64,000 bases of DNA from NCBI GenBank assembly GCA_020630795.1, contig JAHDIK010000003.1:268409-332408 (forward strand). The letters run 5' to 3'. The stretch's first letter is position 1. The number at the start of each line of letters is the position of its first letter. Under the pieces are notes generated by a model, which made no database searches, had not been told where the DNA came from, and saw nothing but the letters and a program-made list of their open reading frames with translations. Origin of the DNA: Colwellia sp. (GTDB lineage: Bacteria; Pseudomonadota; Gammaproteobacteria; Enterobacterales; Alteromonadaceae). The position numbers and the translations under genes are program-made. Shown in pieces: positions 8,699 to 18,259 of this stretch.

Positions 8699-8718
8699 AA
8701 TGTTCGAAATTGAAAATA
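8699..8718. promoter_or_regulatory. GlpR operator in the glpR-glpK intergenic region
   Basis: The first ten bases AATGTTCGAA match the GlpR half-site WATKYTCGWW completely, and the following ten (ATTGAAAATA) match the inverted half-site at 9 of 10 positions. Further TTCG/TCGAA-containing partial sites at about 8663-8690 and 8745-8762 may be additional operators. This placement fits repression of glpK and autoregulation. Confidence 0.7.
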
Positions 8719-8792
8719 TTGGTTGCGTATTTTGTTCTTTATGTGCATTATCGAATGAAGATAAATGAGATTAAAATAAAATTTTAACGCAT

Positions 8793-10271
8793 ATGAATAA
8801 ATATATTTTATCGATAGATCAAGGTACGACCAGCTCTAGAGCCATTTTGTTTACTGAAAAAGGTAAGGTTTTTGCTGTTGCTCAGACTGAATTTGAACAG
8901 CATTTTCCTCAAGATGGCTGGGTTGAACATAATCCGAAAGATATTTTAGAAACAGTTCTAAATGTTTGTAAGCGAGTCTTATCCGAAAATAATGTTTTGA
9001 TTGAGCAAATTGTTGCTATTGGTATTACTAACCAAAGAGAAACAACTTTAGTTTGGGATAAAGTAACTGGCGAAACAGTTTATAACGCAATTGTTTGGCA
9101 AGATCGCCGTACTGCAGATTATTGTGAATCAATTCATAGTGAAGTTACTGAAAAATTAATAAACGATAAGACGGGGTTATTACTCGACCCATACTTTTCT
9201 GCAACTAAAGTTAAATGGATTATAGATAATGTAGAAGGTGCAAGACAACGAGCGGAAAATGGTGAATTAGCGTTTGGAACCGTTGATTCATTTTTATTGT
9301 GGCATTTAACAGGTGGCAAGGTTCATCGTACCGACGCAACGAATGCATCTCGTACTATGATTTTCAATATACACACACAAGAGTGGGATGTTGATTTACT
9401 TGAACTTTTTGATATTCCAAGCGCAATGTTACCCGAGGTGATGGACTCCTCATGCCATTTTGGTGATTGTGATGTAAACGTTTTCACTAAGTCAGTTCCA
9501 ATTTTAGGTATTGCTGGAGACCAGCAAGCAGCGCTTTTCGGTCAAGCATGTTTTGAGCAGGGAATGGCAAAAAGTACGTATGGTACAGGTTGCTTTTTGA
9601 TGCTGAACACAGGTAACAAACCACTTAAGTCTAAAAACCGTTTACTTACTACTGTTGCATATCGTTTAAATGGTCAGCCTACCTACGCTATTGAAGGCAG
9701 CATTTTCATGGCTGGAGCAACAATTCAGTGGATTCGAGATGGCCTTAAACTCATTGGCGACGCAAAAGAAACTGAAGCATTAGCACAAGACATTCCCGTT
9801 GACCATGGGGTTATGCTTGTTCCTGCATTTACAGGGTTAGGCGCGCCATATTGGGATCCAAATGCTCGCGGCGCCATTTTAGGGTTAACTCGAGATTCTG
9901 GTATCAAAGAAATCGTTACTGCTGGGTTGCAGTCGGTTTGTTATCAAACTAAAGACTTACAAAAAGCAATGGAAAGTGATGGTTTAAGGCCTTCAATTTT
10001 ACGTGTAGACGGTGGAATGGTTTCAAATAACTGGGTGCTCAGTTTTCTTTCCAACATTCTTGGTGCTCGGGTTGATCGTCCTGAAATTATCGAAACAACA
10101 GCACTTGGTGTTGCCTACCTTGCTGGCTTACAAGCAGGTGTGTTTTCTTCCTTAGATGAACTATCGGATATGTGGCATTGCGATAGAGAATTTGAACCTA
10201 CAATGTCTGAAGAACAACGTAATCAGCTATACAACCAATGGTTAGCTGCTATTAAAAAAGTACAAAGCTAA
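8793..10271 (+). CDS. glpK: Glycerol kinase
   Basis: The 492-residue FGGY-family kinase begins with the phosphate-binding motif [67 protein letters not shown] and RVDGGM are all characteristic of glycerol kinase rather than xylulo- or gluconokinase. It makes glycerol 3-phosphate from glycerol and ATP in the cytoplasm. No glpF or glpD gene is adjacent, which is unusual for a glycerol operon. The next gene in the same direction is the TonB-dependent receptor. This fits a supply of glycerol released inside the cell from a galactosyl-glycerol. Confidence 0.95.
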   Translation: MNKYILSIDQGTTSSRAILFTEKGKVFAVAQTEFEQHFPQDGWVEHNPKDILETVLNVCKRVLSENNVLIEQIVAIGITNQRETTLVWDKVTGETVYNAIVWQDRRTADYCESIHSEVTEKLINDKTGLLLDPYFSATKVKWIIDNVEGARQRAENGELAFGTVDSFLLWHLTGGKVHRTDATNASRTMIFNIHTQEWDVDLLELFDIPSAMLPEVMDSSCHFGDCDVNVFTKSVPILGIAGDQQAALFGQACFEQGMAKSTYGTGCFLMLNTGNKPLKSKNRLLTTVAYRLNGQPTYAIEGSIFMAGATIQWIRDGLKLIGDAKETEALAQDIPVDHGVMLVPAFTGLGAPYWDPNARGAILGLTRDSGIKEIVTAGLQSVCYQTKDLQKAMESDGLRPSILRVDGGMVSNNWVLSFLSNILGARVDRPEIIETTALGVAYLAGLQAGVFSSLDELSDMWHCDREFEPTMSEEQRNQLYNQWLAAIKKVQS

Positions 10272-10308
10272 GTGCTTTATAAATAAAGAATTATTACAGA
10301 ATAAAGTG

Positions 10309-10350
10309 TGTAAGGAGTTATTGATTTTGAATCATCGATTATTCCTTACA
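10309..10350 (+). terminator. Imperfect hairpin after glpK
   Basis: TGTAAGGA at the start and TCCTTACA at the end form an 8-bp stem with an imperfect inner stem, followed by ATTTTAT. It may partly separate glpK from the receptor gene. Confidence 0.5.
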
Positions 10351-10428
10351 ATTTTATAAAAGATTAACTTTTTAAGTTAACAACAAGCGGTAAACAAAAA
10401 ACATTACAACACAACAAAGGGGAATATA

Positions 10429-13140
10429 ATGTCTACTAATGTTAAGTCATTTGGTAAACGTACTAGTATTGCTTTAGCTGTTGCTACAGCTTTAACAAGT
10501 GCAACGACACTTGCAGCAGACTCAGCTCAAGAACAAGAAGTTGAAGTCATTACGGTAACCGGTATGTTAGGTAGCCTAAAAGCTGCAATGATAGATAAAA
10601 AAGCTAACAATGCTGTTTCTGATGGTATTGCAGCGGAAGATCTTGGTAAATTTCCAGATTTAAACGTAGCAGAATCATTGCAACGTATCACTGGTGTATC
10701 AATTGACCGTAGTGGTGGTGAAGGGCAAGCAGTAACCGTTCGTGGTTTTGGTCCACAATTTAACACGGTTTTAGTTAATGGCCGTCAAATTGCAACTGAC
10801 AGTGCTGGTCGTGAGTTTAACTTCGATATCATTGCTGCAGATCAAATTACAGGTGCTGATATTTTTAAAACGTCAGTAGCTAACCTTCAAGAAGGTGGTA
10901 TCGGTGGTACTATCGATATTTCAACTGCAAGACCTTTTGATTACGATGGTTTTCAATTAGTTGGTTCTCTTAAAGGTATGTATGAAAGCTTATCTGAGAA
11001 AACATCTCCGGCTGCGTCAGTATTAGTAAGTAATACATTTGCAGACGATATGGTTGGCGTATTGTTTGCTGTTAGCCATTCAGAACGTGATGTTCAAATT
11101 AACCGTATCGAAACTGCTGGTTGGATGCCAGGTAGAACGATTGAAACCACTAATGGCGATATATTATATAGTAATGCATATATTCCTCGCAACTGGGATC
11201 AAATTGTAGATAATCAAGAACGTACACGTACAAATGCAAGTTTAGTCGTTCAGTTTGCGCCAAGCGATGATGTAAGCATTACTGTAGACGGCTTTGTATC
11301 AAAATTTGAAGTAGATTCTGTTGCTACCGATTTAGCTTCATGGTTCGAACCAGGTCGAGTTAATAACGCGACAATCGACCCTGAAACAGGAACACTTTTA
11401 ACGTTTGACCAAATTGGTGCTGCAACTGATTTTGTTTCACACACTCGTAACTCTCGTGACGTGTCAACTGATGGTTTTGGTGTTAATGTTGAATGGCAAG
11501 TATCAGATCAATTAAGTGCTGAATTTGATGTGTCTACATCAAGTGCTGAAAATGATCGTGCTGGCCGTGACCGTTTTAACGTTGTAGGTATTTTAAATGA
11601 TTACACGTTCGACGGTACGGGTTCTATCCCAACGGTTAAGCACTTAGGTTTTGAAAACGGTTCATTACCCGATAGATCGTTAGCTAAGTTACATTATAAC
11701 GAGAAAGGTAATCGCTTTTCAGATGAAGATAAAGTAAACGAGTTTAAAGCAGACTTTGTTTATGAAGCAGACGGTGATGTTTTTGAAACGGCACAATTTG
11801 GTGTTTACCGCCAAGAACGTGAAAAATCTAGCTTCCAAATCTTTGGTAACCAATGTCAATTCTGTGGTTATGGAGAAGATGCTCCCGTTGATGTAATCAA
11901 CTTTAGACCGTTTAAAGCTAAAAACTACTTCTCAGGTTTAATTGATACGTTCTATACATATGACGGTGATGCTATGGTTGACTTCTTAGCAGACCAAGGT
12001 TACCCAATTGAACCTACGTTACAAAACAACCGTTATACCATTAATGAAGATATTACTAGTTTGTATGCCGACTTTACATTTGGTTATGAATTAGGTGATA
12101 TGCCAGTTACTGTAAACTTTGGTGCTCGTTACGCGACTACTAGTGTTACTGCTGAAGCGGTGCAGAGTGATATTGCTGACGTTGTTGAAACAACCGATCC
12201 AACTTTATTCGCTAATGTTTTTGGCCCAGCTCAAGACATTGCTAAGTCTGGAAGCTATTCAAACTTGTTACCTAGCTTAAACGTTAAGTTAGAAATTCAA
12301 GAAGATATGGTGTTACGTTTTGCAGCATACGATTCATTAACTCGTCCAACGTTATCACAATTATCGCCTGCGACTGTTTTTGGTGAGCCACGTCGTCAAA
12401 CATTAACGGCATCTGGTGGTAATGAAAACCTTAAACCTTTTACTTCTGAAAACTGGGATATCTCATACGAGTGGTATTACGATGATGCTAGCCTGTTCTC
12501 ATTTGCAGTGTTTAGCAAAGAAGTTAGCGATTTTATTACTGTGACTACAGGTTTAGAGTCATACCAAATGACTAATCGTTTAGGTCCAGACTTCAATTGT
12601 GTAGGTTGTGATCCAGCTACAGCACAAGTCGAAGAAGAACTAAATGGTCAGTTTGAAAATTACACGGTAGCTCGTCCTCAAAATGGTGAGTCAGCTCGTG
12701 TTAATGGCTATGAAATTGCTGTTACCCACGTATTCGAAAGCGGCTTTGGTATTACTGCTAACGCAACAGTAGTTGATAGTGATATTGAAATTGGTGCTGA
12801 TACTACTAGCACATTTGCACTAGAAGGTTTAGGTGATTCACAAAACCTTATTCTTTTCTATGAAGCTGATATGTGGCAAGCACGTGTAGCGTACAATAAC
12901 CGTGAAGGTTTCTTACGTTTAACTGATAACGGATTCAATGGCGAGCCAGTAAATACAGATACATTTGGTCAGCTAGATATCAGTGCAAGTATGGACGTTA
13001 CTGAGAATATTACCGTATTCTTTGAAGGTATTAACGTTACAGAAGAAGAACTTGTTCAAACTGGTCGTTTTGCTAATCAAGCATACAACATCGAAGATAA
13101 CGGTTCTCGTTATGCTATAGGTGTTCGTGCGAAGTTCTAA
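10429..13140 (+). CDS. TonB-dependent receptor (Caulobacter/carbohydrate type)
   Basis: The 903-residue outer-membrane protein has a signal peptide ending near ATTLAA, then a TonB box-like VEVITVTG and a plug domain with LGKFPDLNVAESLQRITGVSIDR, QAVTVRGFGPQFNTVLVNGR and EGGIGGTIDI. The remainder is the beta-barrel, ending in an aromatic residue (RAKF). The AEDLGKFPDLNVAESLQRI style plug is typical of the receptors linked to tryptophan-halogenase and SapC genes in carbohydrate loci. A clear AAAGGGG ribosome-binding site precedes the ATG. From its neighbours it should import an alpha-galactoside over the outer membrane; the ligand is an inference. A terminator follows it closely, so it is probably made in excess of the downstream genes. 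Confidence 0.93.
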   Translation: MSTNVKSFGKRTSIALAVATALTSATTLAADSAQEQEVEVITVTGMLGSLKAAMIDKKANNAVSDGIAAEDLGKFPDLNVAESLQRITGVSIDRSGGEGQAVTVRGFGPQFNTVLVNGRQIATDSAGREFNFDIIAADQITGADIFKTSVANLQEGGIGGTIDISTARPFDYDGFQLVGSLKGMYESLSEKTSPAASVLVSNTFADDMVGVLFAVSHSERDVQINRIETAGWMPGRTIETTNGDILYSNAYIPRNWDQIVDNQERTRTNASLVVQFAPSDDVSITVDGFVSKFEVDSVATDLASWFEPGRVNNATIDPETGTLLTFDQIGAATDFVSHTRNSRDVSTDGFGVNVEWQVSDQLSAEFDVSTSSAENDRAGRDRFNVVGILNDYTFDGTGSIPTVKHLGFENGSLPDRSLAKLHYNEKGNRFSDEDKVNEFKADFVYEADGDVFETAQFGVYRQEREKSSFQIFGNQCQFCGYGEDAPVDVINFRPFKAKNYFSGLIDTFYTYDGDAMVDFLADQGYPIEPTLQNNRYTINEDITSLYADFTFGYELGDMPVTVNFGARYATTSVTAEAVQSDIADVVETTDPTLFANVFGPAQDIAKSGSYSNLLPSLNVKLEIQEDMVLRFAAYDSLTRPTLSQLSPATVFGEPRRQTLTASGGNENLKPFTSENWDISYEWYYDDASLFSFAVFSKEVSDFITVTTGLESYQMTNRLGPDFNCVGCDPATAQVEEELNGQFENYTVARPQNGESARVNGYEIAVTHVFESGFGITANATVVDSDIEIGADTTSTFALEGLGDSQNLILFYEADMWQARVAYNNREGFLRLTDNGFNGEPVNTDTFGQLDISASMDVTENITVFFEGINVTEEELVQTGRFANQAYNIEDNGSRYAIGVRAKF

Positions 13141-13196
13141 ATCTCTTACGTTAGACATTAGTGACGCTTAGCTAATGCCTACGTGATGATTTTATC

Positions 13197-13236
13197 AATG
13201 ACCTAATTTTTATTGAGTGAAAATTAGGTCATTTTT
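13197..13236 (+). terminator. Hairpin terminator after the TonB-dependent receptor gene
   Basis: A perfect 14-bp stem (AATGACCTAATTTT and its complement) encloses a 9-nt loop and is followed by a short T run (ATTTTT). Confidence 0.85.
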
Positions 13237-13355
13237 CCAATAAAATGTTGCACGTTATATTGGAAAAATGCATGGTAAATCATTATGAAATAATAACGAG
13301 TATTTGTTGATAAAGTTTATTTAATCAACGGATTATAAAGAGAGTGTATTCTTTT

Positions 13356-14876
13356 ATGCTAAATCCTGTAAAAAACATTGTAATTGTTGGTGGCGGAACC
13401 GCTGGTTGGTTGACCGCTGCAATTATTGCCTCTCATCATAAAAAAGCTGCTGGGCAGTCAGTCGCCGTTACCCTGATTGAATCATCTGATATTCCTACAA
13501 TAGGTGTAGGCGAAGGAACTTGGCCTACATTAAAAAATACACTGCAAGATATTGGTTTAAAAGAAAGTGATGTTTTTAGGGAGTGCCATGCGGCATTCAA
13601 ACAAGGTGCTAAATTTGTAGATTGGGTACACGGTAATGGTGACTTTTATTATCATCCGTTTACGTACCCAATGGGGTACGGCCGTATTGATCTTGCGCCT
13701 TACGTTACTAACATTGAGAACTACGCAGTAGAGGCTAACTTTCAACACCACGTTTGTGAAGCAGGTTTGGCACCTAGAATGCTTGCTGAGGGTGAATATA
13801 AAGGCACCTGTAATTACGCCTATCATCTTGATGCAGGTATGCTTGGGAAAATGCTAAAAGAACACTGTATTGAACATTTAAATGTTACACATATTGTTGA
13901 CACAATGCAGAATGTTAACTTGCAAGATGATGGAAATATTCGGTCTGTTTCATTAAATAAATGCGGAGAAATTTGTGGTGATTTGTTTGTTGATTGCACC
14001 GGCACAGCTGCACTTCTTATTGGAAATTCATTAAAAGTTCCGTTCAAAAAAGTAGACGATGTGCTTTTTAACGACTCTGCGTTAGCGATGCAGGTACCTT
14101 ACGTAAATGAAAACGATCCTGTTGCTACTCATACAATCGCTACTGCTCAAAATACAGGTTGGATTTGGGATATTGGATTGACACATCGAAGAGGTGTAGG
14201 TCATGTTTACTCAAGTAAGTTCATGACTGATGAAGAAGCTGAAGCTAATTTACGTAATTACTTAGGCGAAGCTGGCGAAGGTATCGCGTGTAGAAAAATT
14301 ACCTATGAATCGGGCCATCGCGAACGTTTCTGGGAAAAAAATTGTGTAGCAGTTGGCATGGCTGCTGGCTTTGTTGAGCCGCTTGAAGCCACAGCAATTA
14401 TGTTAATTGAAATATCAGCAAGATATATCGCTGAAAACCTTCCTCCAACACAAGAGTTAATGCCAATTACGGCGAAACGATTTAATCAGCAAATGGATTA
14501 TCGATGGAGCCGTATTATTGATTTTTTAAAGTTGCATTATATGTTGACTAAACGCCCAGAGCCATATTGGCAGGCACATTGTGACAAAAAGAGTATTCCT
14601 GAATCTCTTCAAGAAGATTTAGCTATTTGGAAATATAAAGGACCAACTGTTAGCGATTTTCAAGGAGCTAACGAGTTGTTTCCTGCAGCAAGTTATCAGT
14701 ATGTATTATACGGTATGGGCTTTAAGCCAGACTTTACCGCCCATGGACACTTGTACCAAGATCATCAACAAGCAGACAGACTTATCAAACGAAATGAGCA
14801 ATTAACAGAGCAAATGTTGCAGACGTTACAGCCCCATCGTAATTTTATTCATCAGTGGTTATCTACCACAAACTAA
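13356..14876 (+). CDS. Tryptophan-halogenase-like FAD-dependent protein
   Basis: The ATG at 13356 is preferred over an in-frame GTG at 13344 because the AAAGAGAG ribosome-binding site overlaps the GTG. The 506-residue protein has the FAD-binding GGGTAG at residues 12-17, GVGEGTWP near 50-57, a Lys in AAFKQGAKFVDW (Lys82, equivalent to the catalytic Lys79 of PrnA) and the Glu of EPLE (near 344, equivalent to PrnA Glu346). The family motif WxWxIP reads WIWDIG (269-274), losing the proline. It would use reduced FAD, oxygen and halide if it is a halogenase. Its place between receptor, SapC and symporter genes suggests a role in carbohydrate uptake that is not understood. The partial protein at 3-896 is a paralogue. 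Confidence 0.88.
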   Translation: MLNPVKNIVIVGGGTAGWLTAAIIASHHKKAAGQSVAVTLIESSDIPTIGVGEGTWPTLKNTLQDIGLKESDVFRECHAAFKQGAKFVDWVHGNGDFYYHPFTYPMGYGRIDLAPYVTNIENYAVEANFQHHVCEAGLAPRMLAEGEYKGTCNYAYHLDAGMLGKMLKEHCIEHLNVTHIVDTMQNVNLQDDGNIRSVSLNKCGEICGDLFVDCTGTAALLIGNSLKVPFKKVDDVLFNDSALAMQVPYVNENDPVATHTIATAQNTGWIWDIGLTHRRGVGHVYSSKFMTDEEAEANLRNYLGEAGEGIACRKITYESGHRERFWEKNCVAVGMAAGFVEPLEATAIMLIEISARYIAENLPPTQELMPITAKRFNQQMDYRWSRIIDFLKLHYMLTKRPEPYWQAHCDKKSIPESLQEDLAIWKYKGPTVSDFQGANELFPAASYQYVLYGMGFKPDFTAHGHLYQDHQQADRLIKRNEQLTEQMLQTLQPHRNFIHQWLSTTN

Positions 14877-14890
14877 TTCGAAGAAGCGAT

Positions 14891-15643
14891 ATGACAGAAT
14901 TAATTGAAGTAAATAGTAATACGCATAGTACGCTCAAAGTTAAAAAAAATAGTGCTATAGAGTACGCGTCTAAATTACATATTATGAATTTACGTGTTGA
15001 TGAAGTAGGAAAAGCGGTTAGCAGTTTTCCTGTTTTTTTGACACGTGGAAACGTTAATGGGCAATGGGGTCTATCGGTTTTAACAAGCTTTGAAGCCGGT
15101 TGTAACGTTTTTGTTGAGAACGAAGCATGGCAATCGGTATATCAACCCAGTTGCATGCAATCTTTTCCATTTTATCTTATGCGCTCACCGAGCAATGAAA
15201 ACTCCTACGCGGTAGGAATTGACGAAACTAACCCTATTTTTTCAAGTGAAAGTGGTGACTCATTGTTTGATGATGAAAATAATGCCACTCCATTTCTTCA
15301 TCACAAAACTAAACTGCTAGAGGCTGAGTTGAAAAGCAATATGCAGTCGTTCGAATTTACGCAGTATATTCAGTCATTAGGCTTAGTTAAGTCGATTGAT
15401 TTGGCTGTTCATTATGAAGATGGCGCATCACAAACATTGAAAGGGTTAAATACTGTTGATGAAGACAAGCTGCAAGCGTTAACTGCCGAACAGCTTATGG
15501 AGTTAAACAAACGCGGATATTTATCACCTATTCATGCAATGCTCGTTTCAATTTACCAATTAAACTCATTAATTGTTAAAAACAACAAATTTGAAAACTT
15601 ACGTAAGATAAAAAGTATCAAATTAGAAGTGACTAAAGCTTAA
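14891..15643 (+). CDS. SapC-like family protein
   Basis: The start is set at the ATG at 14891, preceded by GAAGAAGCG; an earlier in-frame codon would overlap the halogenase gene. The 250-residue product matches the SapC-like family by its layout: an N-terminal YASKLHIMNLRVDEVGKAVSSFPVFLTR segment, a SFPFYLMR-like middle and a C-terminal LNKRGYLSPIHAMLVSIYQLNSLI segment. No signal peptide is visible. SapC was first noted as an S-layer-associated protein in Campylobacter, but the homologues next to TonB-dependent receptors and halogenase-like genes have no proven function. It lies 14 nt after the halogenase gene and should be co-transcribed with it. Confidence 0.8.
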   Translation: MTELIEVNSNTHSTLKVKKNSAIEYASKLHIMNLRVDEVGKAVSSFPVFLTRGNVNGQWGLSVLTSFEAGCNVFVENEAWQSVYQPSCMQSFPFYLMRSPSNENSYAVGIDETNPIFSSESGDSLFDDENNATPFLHHKTKLLEAELKSNMQSFEFTQYIQSLGLVKSIDLAVHYEDGASQTLKGLNTVDEDKLQALTAEQLMELNKRGYLSPIHAMLVSIYQLNSLIVKNNKFENLRKIKSIKLEVTKA

Positions 15644-15679
15644 CCATACTTAAAACAAAAAGCTGATTGAGGAAATCAT

Positions 15680-17152
15680 ATGTCAGATAATTTAATTCAA
15701 ATACTCGTATTTGTTTTTGTAACCGCCTTTATTGGTTTGTTAACGTATTTAAAATGTAGAGGCCATGGGCGAGGTGTTGGCAGTGGTGCTGACGCTCAAA
15801 ACAAAGAGTATTTCTTAGCTGGCGGTGGTTTAGCGTGGTACTTTGTTGCCGGCTCAATCACGTTAACCAATTTAAGTACGGATCAGTTGGTTGGCTCAAA
15901 TGGTAACCAAATGGCATTACTTGCTTGGTGGGAGTTTGCTGCTGTTGTTGGGTTGTTTATTTTAGCAAAAGTATTTTTACCTGTTTATTACAAATATAAC
16001 TGTACAACTACAACTGAATTGTTGGAAAAAAAGTACAATAACAAGCATATTCGTGCCGTTATTGGAACCATGTTCTTTTTAAGTAGTGCATTAATCTTTT
16101 GCCCAGCTGTTATTTATTCAGGCGCATTGTTTATGAAAACAATGTTTCAAGTCGACATTCCCTTAATGTATATCGCTATCGCGTTTGCAGCTATTGGGGC
16201 GATGTATGCCATTTTTGGTGGGCTACGAGCGGTTGCAGTATCCGATACATATTCAGGTTTGTTATTACTTGTAATGGCTATTACTATTGTATTTTTATCG
16301 TTAAATGCCATCGATTATGACTTCTCGGGTATTCCAGCTGAAAGACTTACATTAATTGGAGATAACGACTCACCAATTCCGTGGCATACATTACTTACAG
16401 GAATGATCTTTATTCAAATGTTCTACTGGGGTACTAACCAAGTCATTACACAGCGTGCTATGGCAGCGCCTAATTTGAAAGAAGCACAAAAAGGTGTTTT
16501 CGCGGCAATGGGTATTCGAATCATTATTGTTCCAGCAATTATCGTAATACCAGGCATTATTTCTTATAAGTTATATGGTGATATAGGTGATGCGGCCTAT
16601 GGACAAATTGTAGGGGATTTATTACCTGCTTGGTTATCGGGAATTTTTGCTGCGGCAATGGCTGCAGCTGTATTGTCTACTTACAATAGTAACCTTAACT
16701 CTGCTACTGCTCTCTATGTTTGTGATATTCACGAACCTTACATTAATAAAAATATTAACGTACCAAAATTAAGTGCAGGCATAACCGTCGCACTAACGTT
16801 TGTGTCGCTTGCTTTAGTCCCTGTGTATGCCCAAGCTGAAAGTATCATTAATTTACTTCAGCAATTATGGGGGCTGTTTAGTATGCCTATTTTATCAATA
16901 TTTGTTGTAGGCCTGCTTTTTAAGAATGTTCATGCTAATGCTGGAATAGCTGCGGTAATTTTTGGTGTGTTTTTATATGGTTCGTTGTCATTTGAATTCT
17001 CACCGTTTCACGCACCATTTGGACTACATTACATTCATTTAATGTTTATTACGTTAATTGCTTGTGTGTCGTTTGCATTATTTATCAATAAGTTTGTTTA
17101 CGGCCAAAAAGCGTCGTTGTCGTTAGATGATGGACCGCTTGAGCAAGCGTAG
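15680..17152 (+). CDS. SLC5-type sodium:solute symporter
   Basis: The 490-residue membrane protein has about 13-14 helices and the SSS-family features EYFLAGGGLAWYFVAGSITLTNLSTDQLVG, FGGLRAVAVSD and AAMAAAVLSTYNSNLNSA, the last in the region of the sodium site. The closest well-known relative by these motifs is the Vibrio sodium/galactose symporter vSGLT. It starts 36 nt after the sapC-like gene with a TGAGGAAATC ribosome-binding site, so it ends a halogenase-sapC-symporter operon. I infer that it carries galactose or an intact galactoside over the inner membrane, feeding the cytoplasmic GH36 enzyme at 19373. Confidence 0.88.
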   Translation: MSDNLIQILVFVFVTAFIGLLTYLKCRGHGRGVGSGADAQNKEYFLAGGGLAWYFVAGSITLTNLSTDQLVGSNGNQMALLAWWEFAAVVGLFILAKVFLPVYYKYNCTTTTELLEKKYNNKHIRAVIGTMFFLSSALIFCPAVIYSGALFMKTMFQVDIPLMYIAIAFAAIGAMYAIFGGLRAVAVSDTYSGLLLLVMAITIVFLSLNAIDYDFSGIPAERLTLIGDNDSPIPWHTLLTGMIFIQMFYWGTNQVITQRAMAAPNLKEAQKGVFAAMGIRIIIVPAIIVIPGIISYKLYGDIGDAAYGQIVGDLLPAWLSGIFAAAMAAAVLSTYNSNLNSATALYVCDIHEPYINKNINVPKLSAGITVALTFVSLALVPVYAQAESIINLLQQLWGLFSMPILSIFVVGLLFKNVHANAGIAAVIFGVFLYGSLSFEFSPFHAPFGLHYIHLMFITLIACVSFALFINKFVYGQKASLSLDDGPLEQA

Positions 17153-17206
17153 AAAATCTCCCTGATAGGTAAATCTTTAAGTTTATTTATTGGTTTACCT
17201 TTGAAG

Positions 17207-17237
17207 AAAGCCGAAATTTGATCATTTCGGCTTTTTT
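17207..17237. terminator. Bidirectional terminator between symporter and hydrolase genes
   Basis: An 11-bp perfect stem (AAAGCCGAAAT, loop TTGATC, complement) is followed by a T run; it serves both convergent genes. Confidence 0.9.
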
Positions 17238-17249
17238 TATTGGAATGGC

Positions 17250-18140
17250 TTAAACAAGAGTGTTGTTAAAAAACGCAACGGTGCGTTGCCAAGCTAATTC
17301 AGCACTGTCTTTTTTAAATCTTCCTGTAGAGTCGTTATGAAAACCATGGTGAGCATTTTCATACATGTGCATTGTATAAGGAACGTTATTTTCTTTTAGA
17401 TCTTTTTCATAATCGGGCCATGATTTGTTAACGCGCTTGTCAAGTTCGCCTAACTGTACAAGCAATGGAATACTAATGTTTTTGCGTAACTCTTTTGATG
17501 CTGGCGTTCCGTAAAAGGGTACTCCAGCGTTTATTAAGCTTGAATCTATAGCTGCTAAGTAATTAACCATATATCCACCAAAACAAAAGCCGACAGCACC
17601 AATTTTTTTAGTGGTAACTGATTGCGCTCGAAGAAATTTAGCCGCTGCAACAAAATCTTCTTGAATTTTTGCACGGTCGAGCGACTTTTGCATGCGCCTT
17701 CCGTCATCATCGTTTCCGGGGTATCCACCAAGTGGGAATAGGGCGTCAGGAGCAAATGCGATGAATCCCGCTTTCGCTAATCTACGAGCAACATCTTTTA
17801 TGTAAGGATTTAATCCTCTATTTTCATGAATAACCAATACCGCAGGGAGAGGGCGTTCTATTTTGCTTGGTGTTACAAAGTAGCCTTGTCCTTTTCCATG
17901 GCCTAGTGGTGAATCGAAAGTTTTGTATGTAGCTTTTATATCAGAATCGTTAAACGAAACTTGTTCGGCAAGTGCGTAGTTTGGGATTAATGCAGATGTT
18001 AACATTGTCATGGAGTACCCAACTGCAACCAGCGTACCTAATTTGGCGAGGAATGTTCGTCTATCCATGCCGCCATGAGCGTACGAATCGTACCAATCAA
18101 ACGCTTCTTGAGGAATGTTATTGTTATTTGTATCTTTCAT
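17250..18140 (-). CDS. Dienelactone hydrolase family protein with Tat-type signal
   Basis: The 296-residue protein has an alpha/beta-hydrolase fold of the DLH family: the Cys nucleophile in GFCFGGY (Cys186), Asp234 in GELDKRV and His265 in AHHGFHND form the catalytic triad, and HENRGLNPYI contains the Glu that activates Cys in dienelactone hydrolases. The N terminus has a DRRTFLAKLG motif followed by a hydrophobic stretch ending ALA, which fits Tat export to the periplasm. The gene is inverted within the galactoside locus. Its substrate is unknown; a link to lactone or ester cleavage there is only a guess. Confidence 0.85.
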   Translation of the reverse strand: MKDTNNNNIPQEAFDWYDSYAHGGMDRRTFLAKLGTLVAVGYSMTMLTSALIPNYALAEQVSFNDSDIKATYKTFDSPLGHGKGQGYFVTPSKIERPLPAVLVIHENRGLNPYIKDVARRLAKAGFIAFAPDALFPLGGYPGNDDDGRRMQKSLDRAKIQEDFVAAAKFLRAQSVTTKKIGAVGFCFGGYMVNYLAAIDSSLINAGVPFYGTPASKELRKNISIPLLVQLGELDKRVNKSWPDYEKDLKENNVPYTMHMYENAHHGFHNDSTGRFKKDSAELAWQRTVAFFNNTLV

Positions 18141-18259
18141 GTTACGCCCTACAAGTTATTGTGAAATTTGTTAAATTCATTTTCGATGGCTTTGTGTTCA
18201 GACACTGAAAATTCGTTTTGATTCATCTTAATGAGTTTAAGCCTATTTTTGTCTTTGTG

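Noticed and set aside
8793..10271. Alternative reading of the FGGY kinase as gluconokinase or xylulokinase
   Set aside because: The motif set ([27 protein letters not shown]) is that of glycerol kinase and the adjacent regulator is a close GlpR match.
13344..13355. GTG at 13344 as start of the halogenase-like gene
   Set aside because: The AAAGAGAG ribosome-binding site overlaps this codon, leaving no spacing; the ATG at 13356 is at a usable distance.
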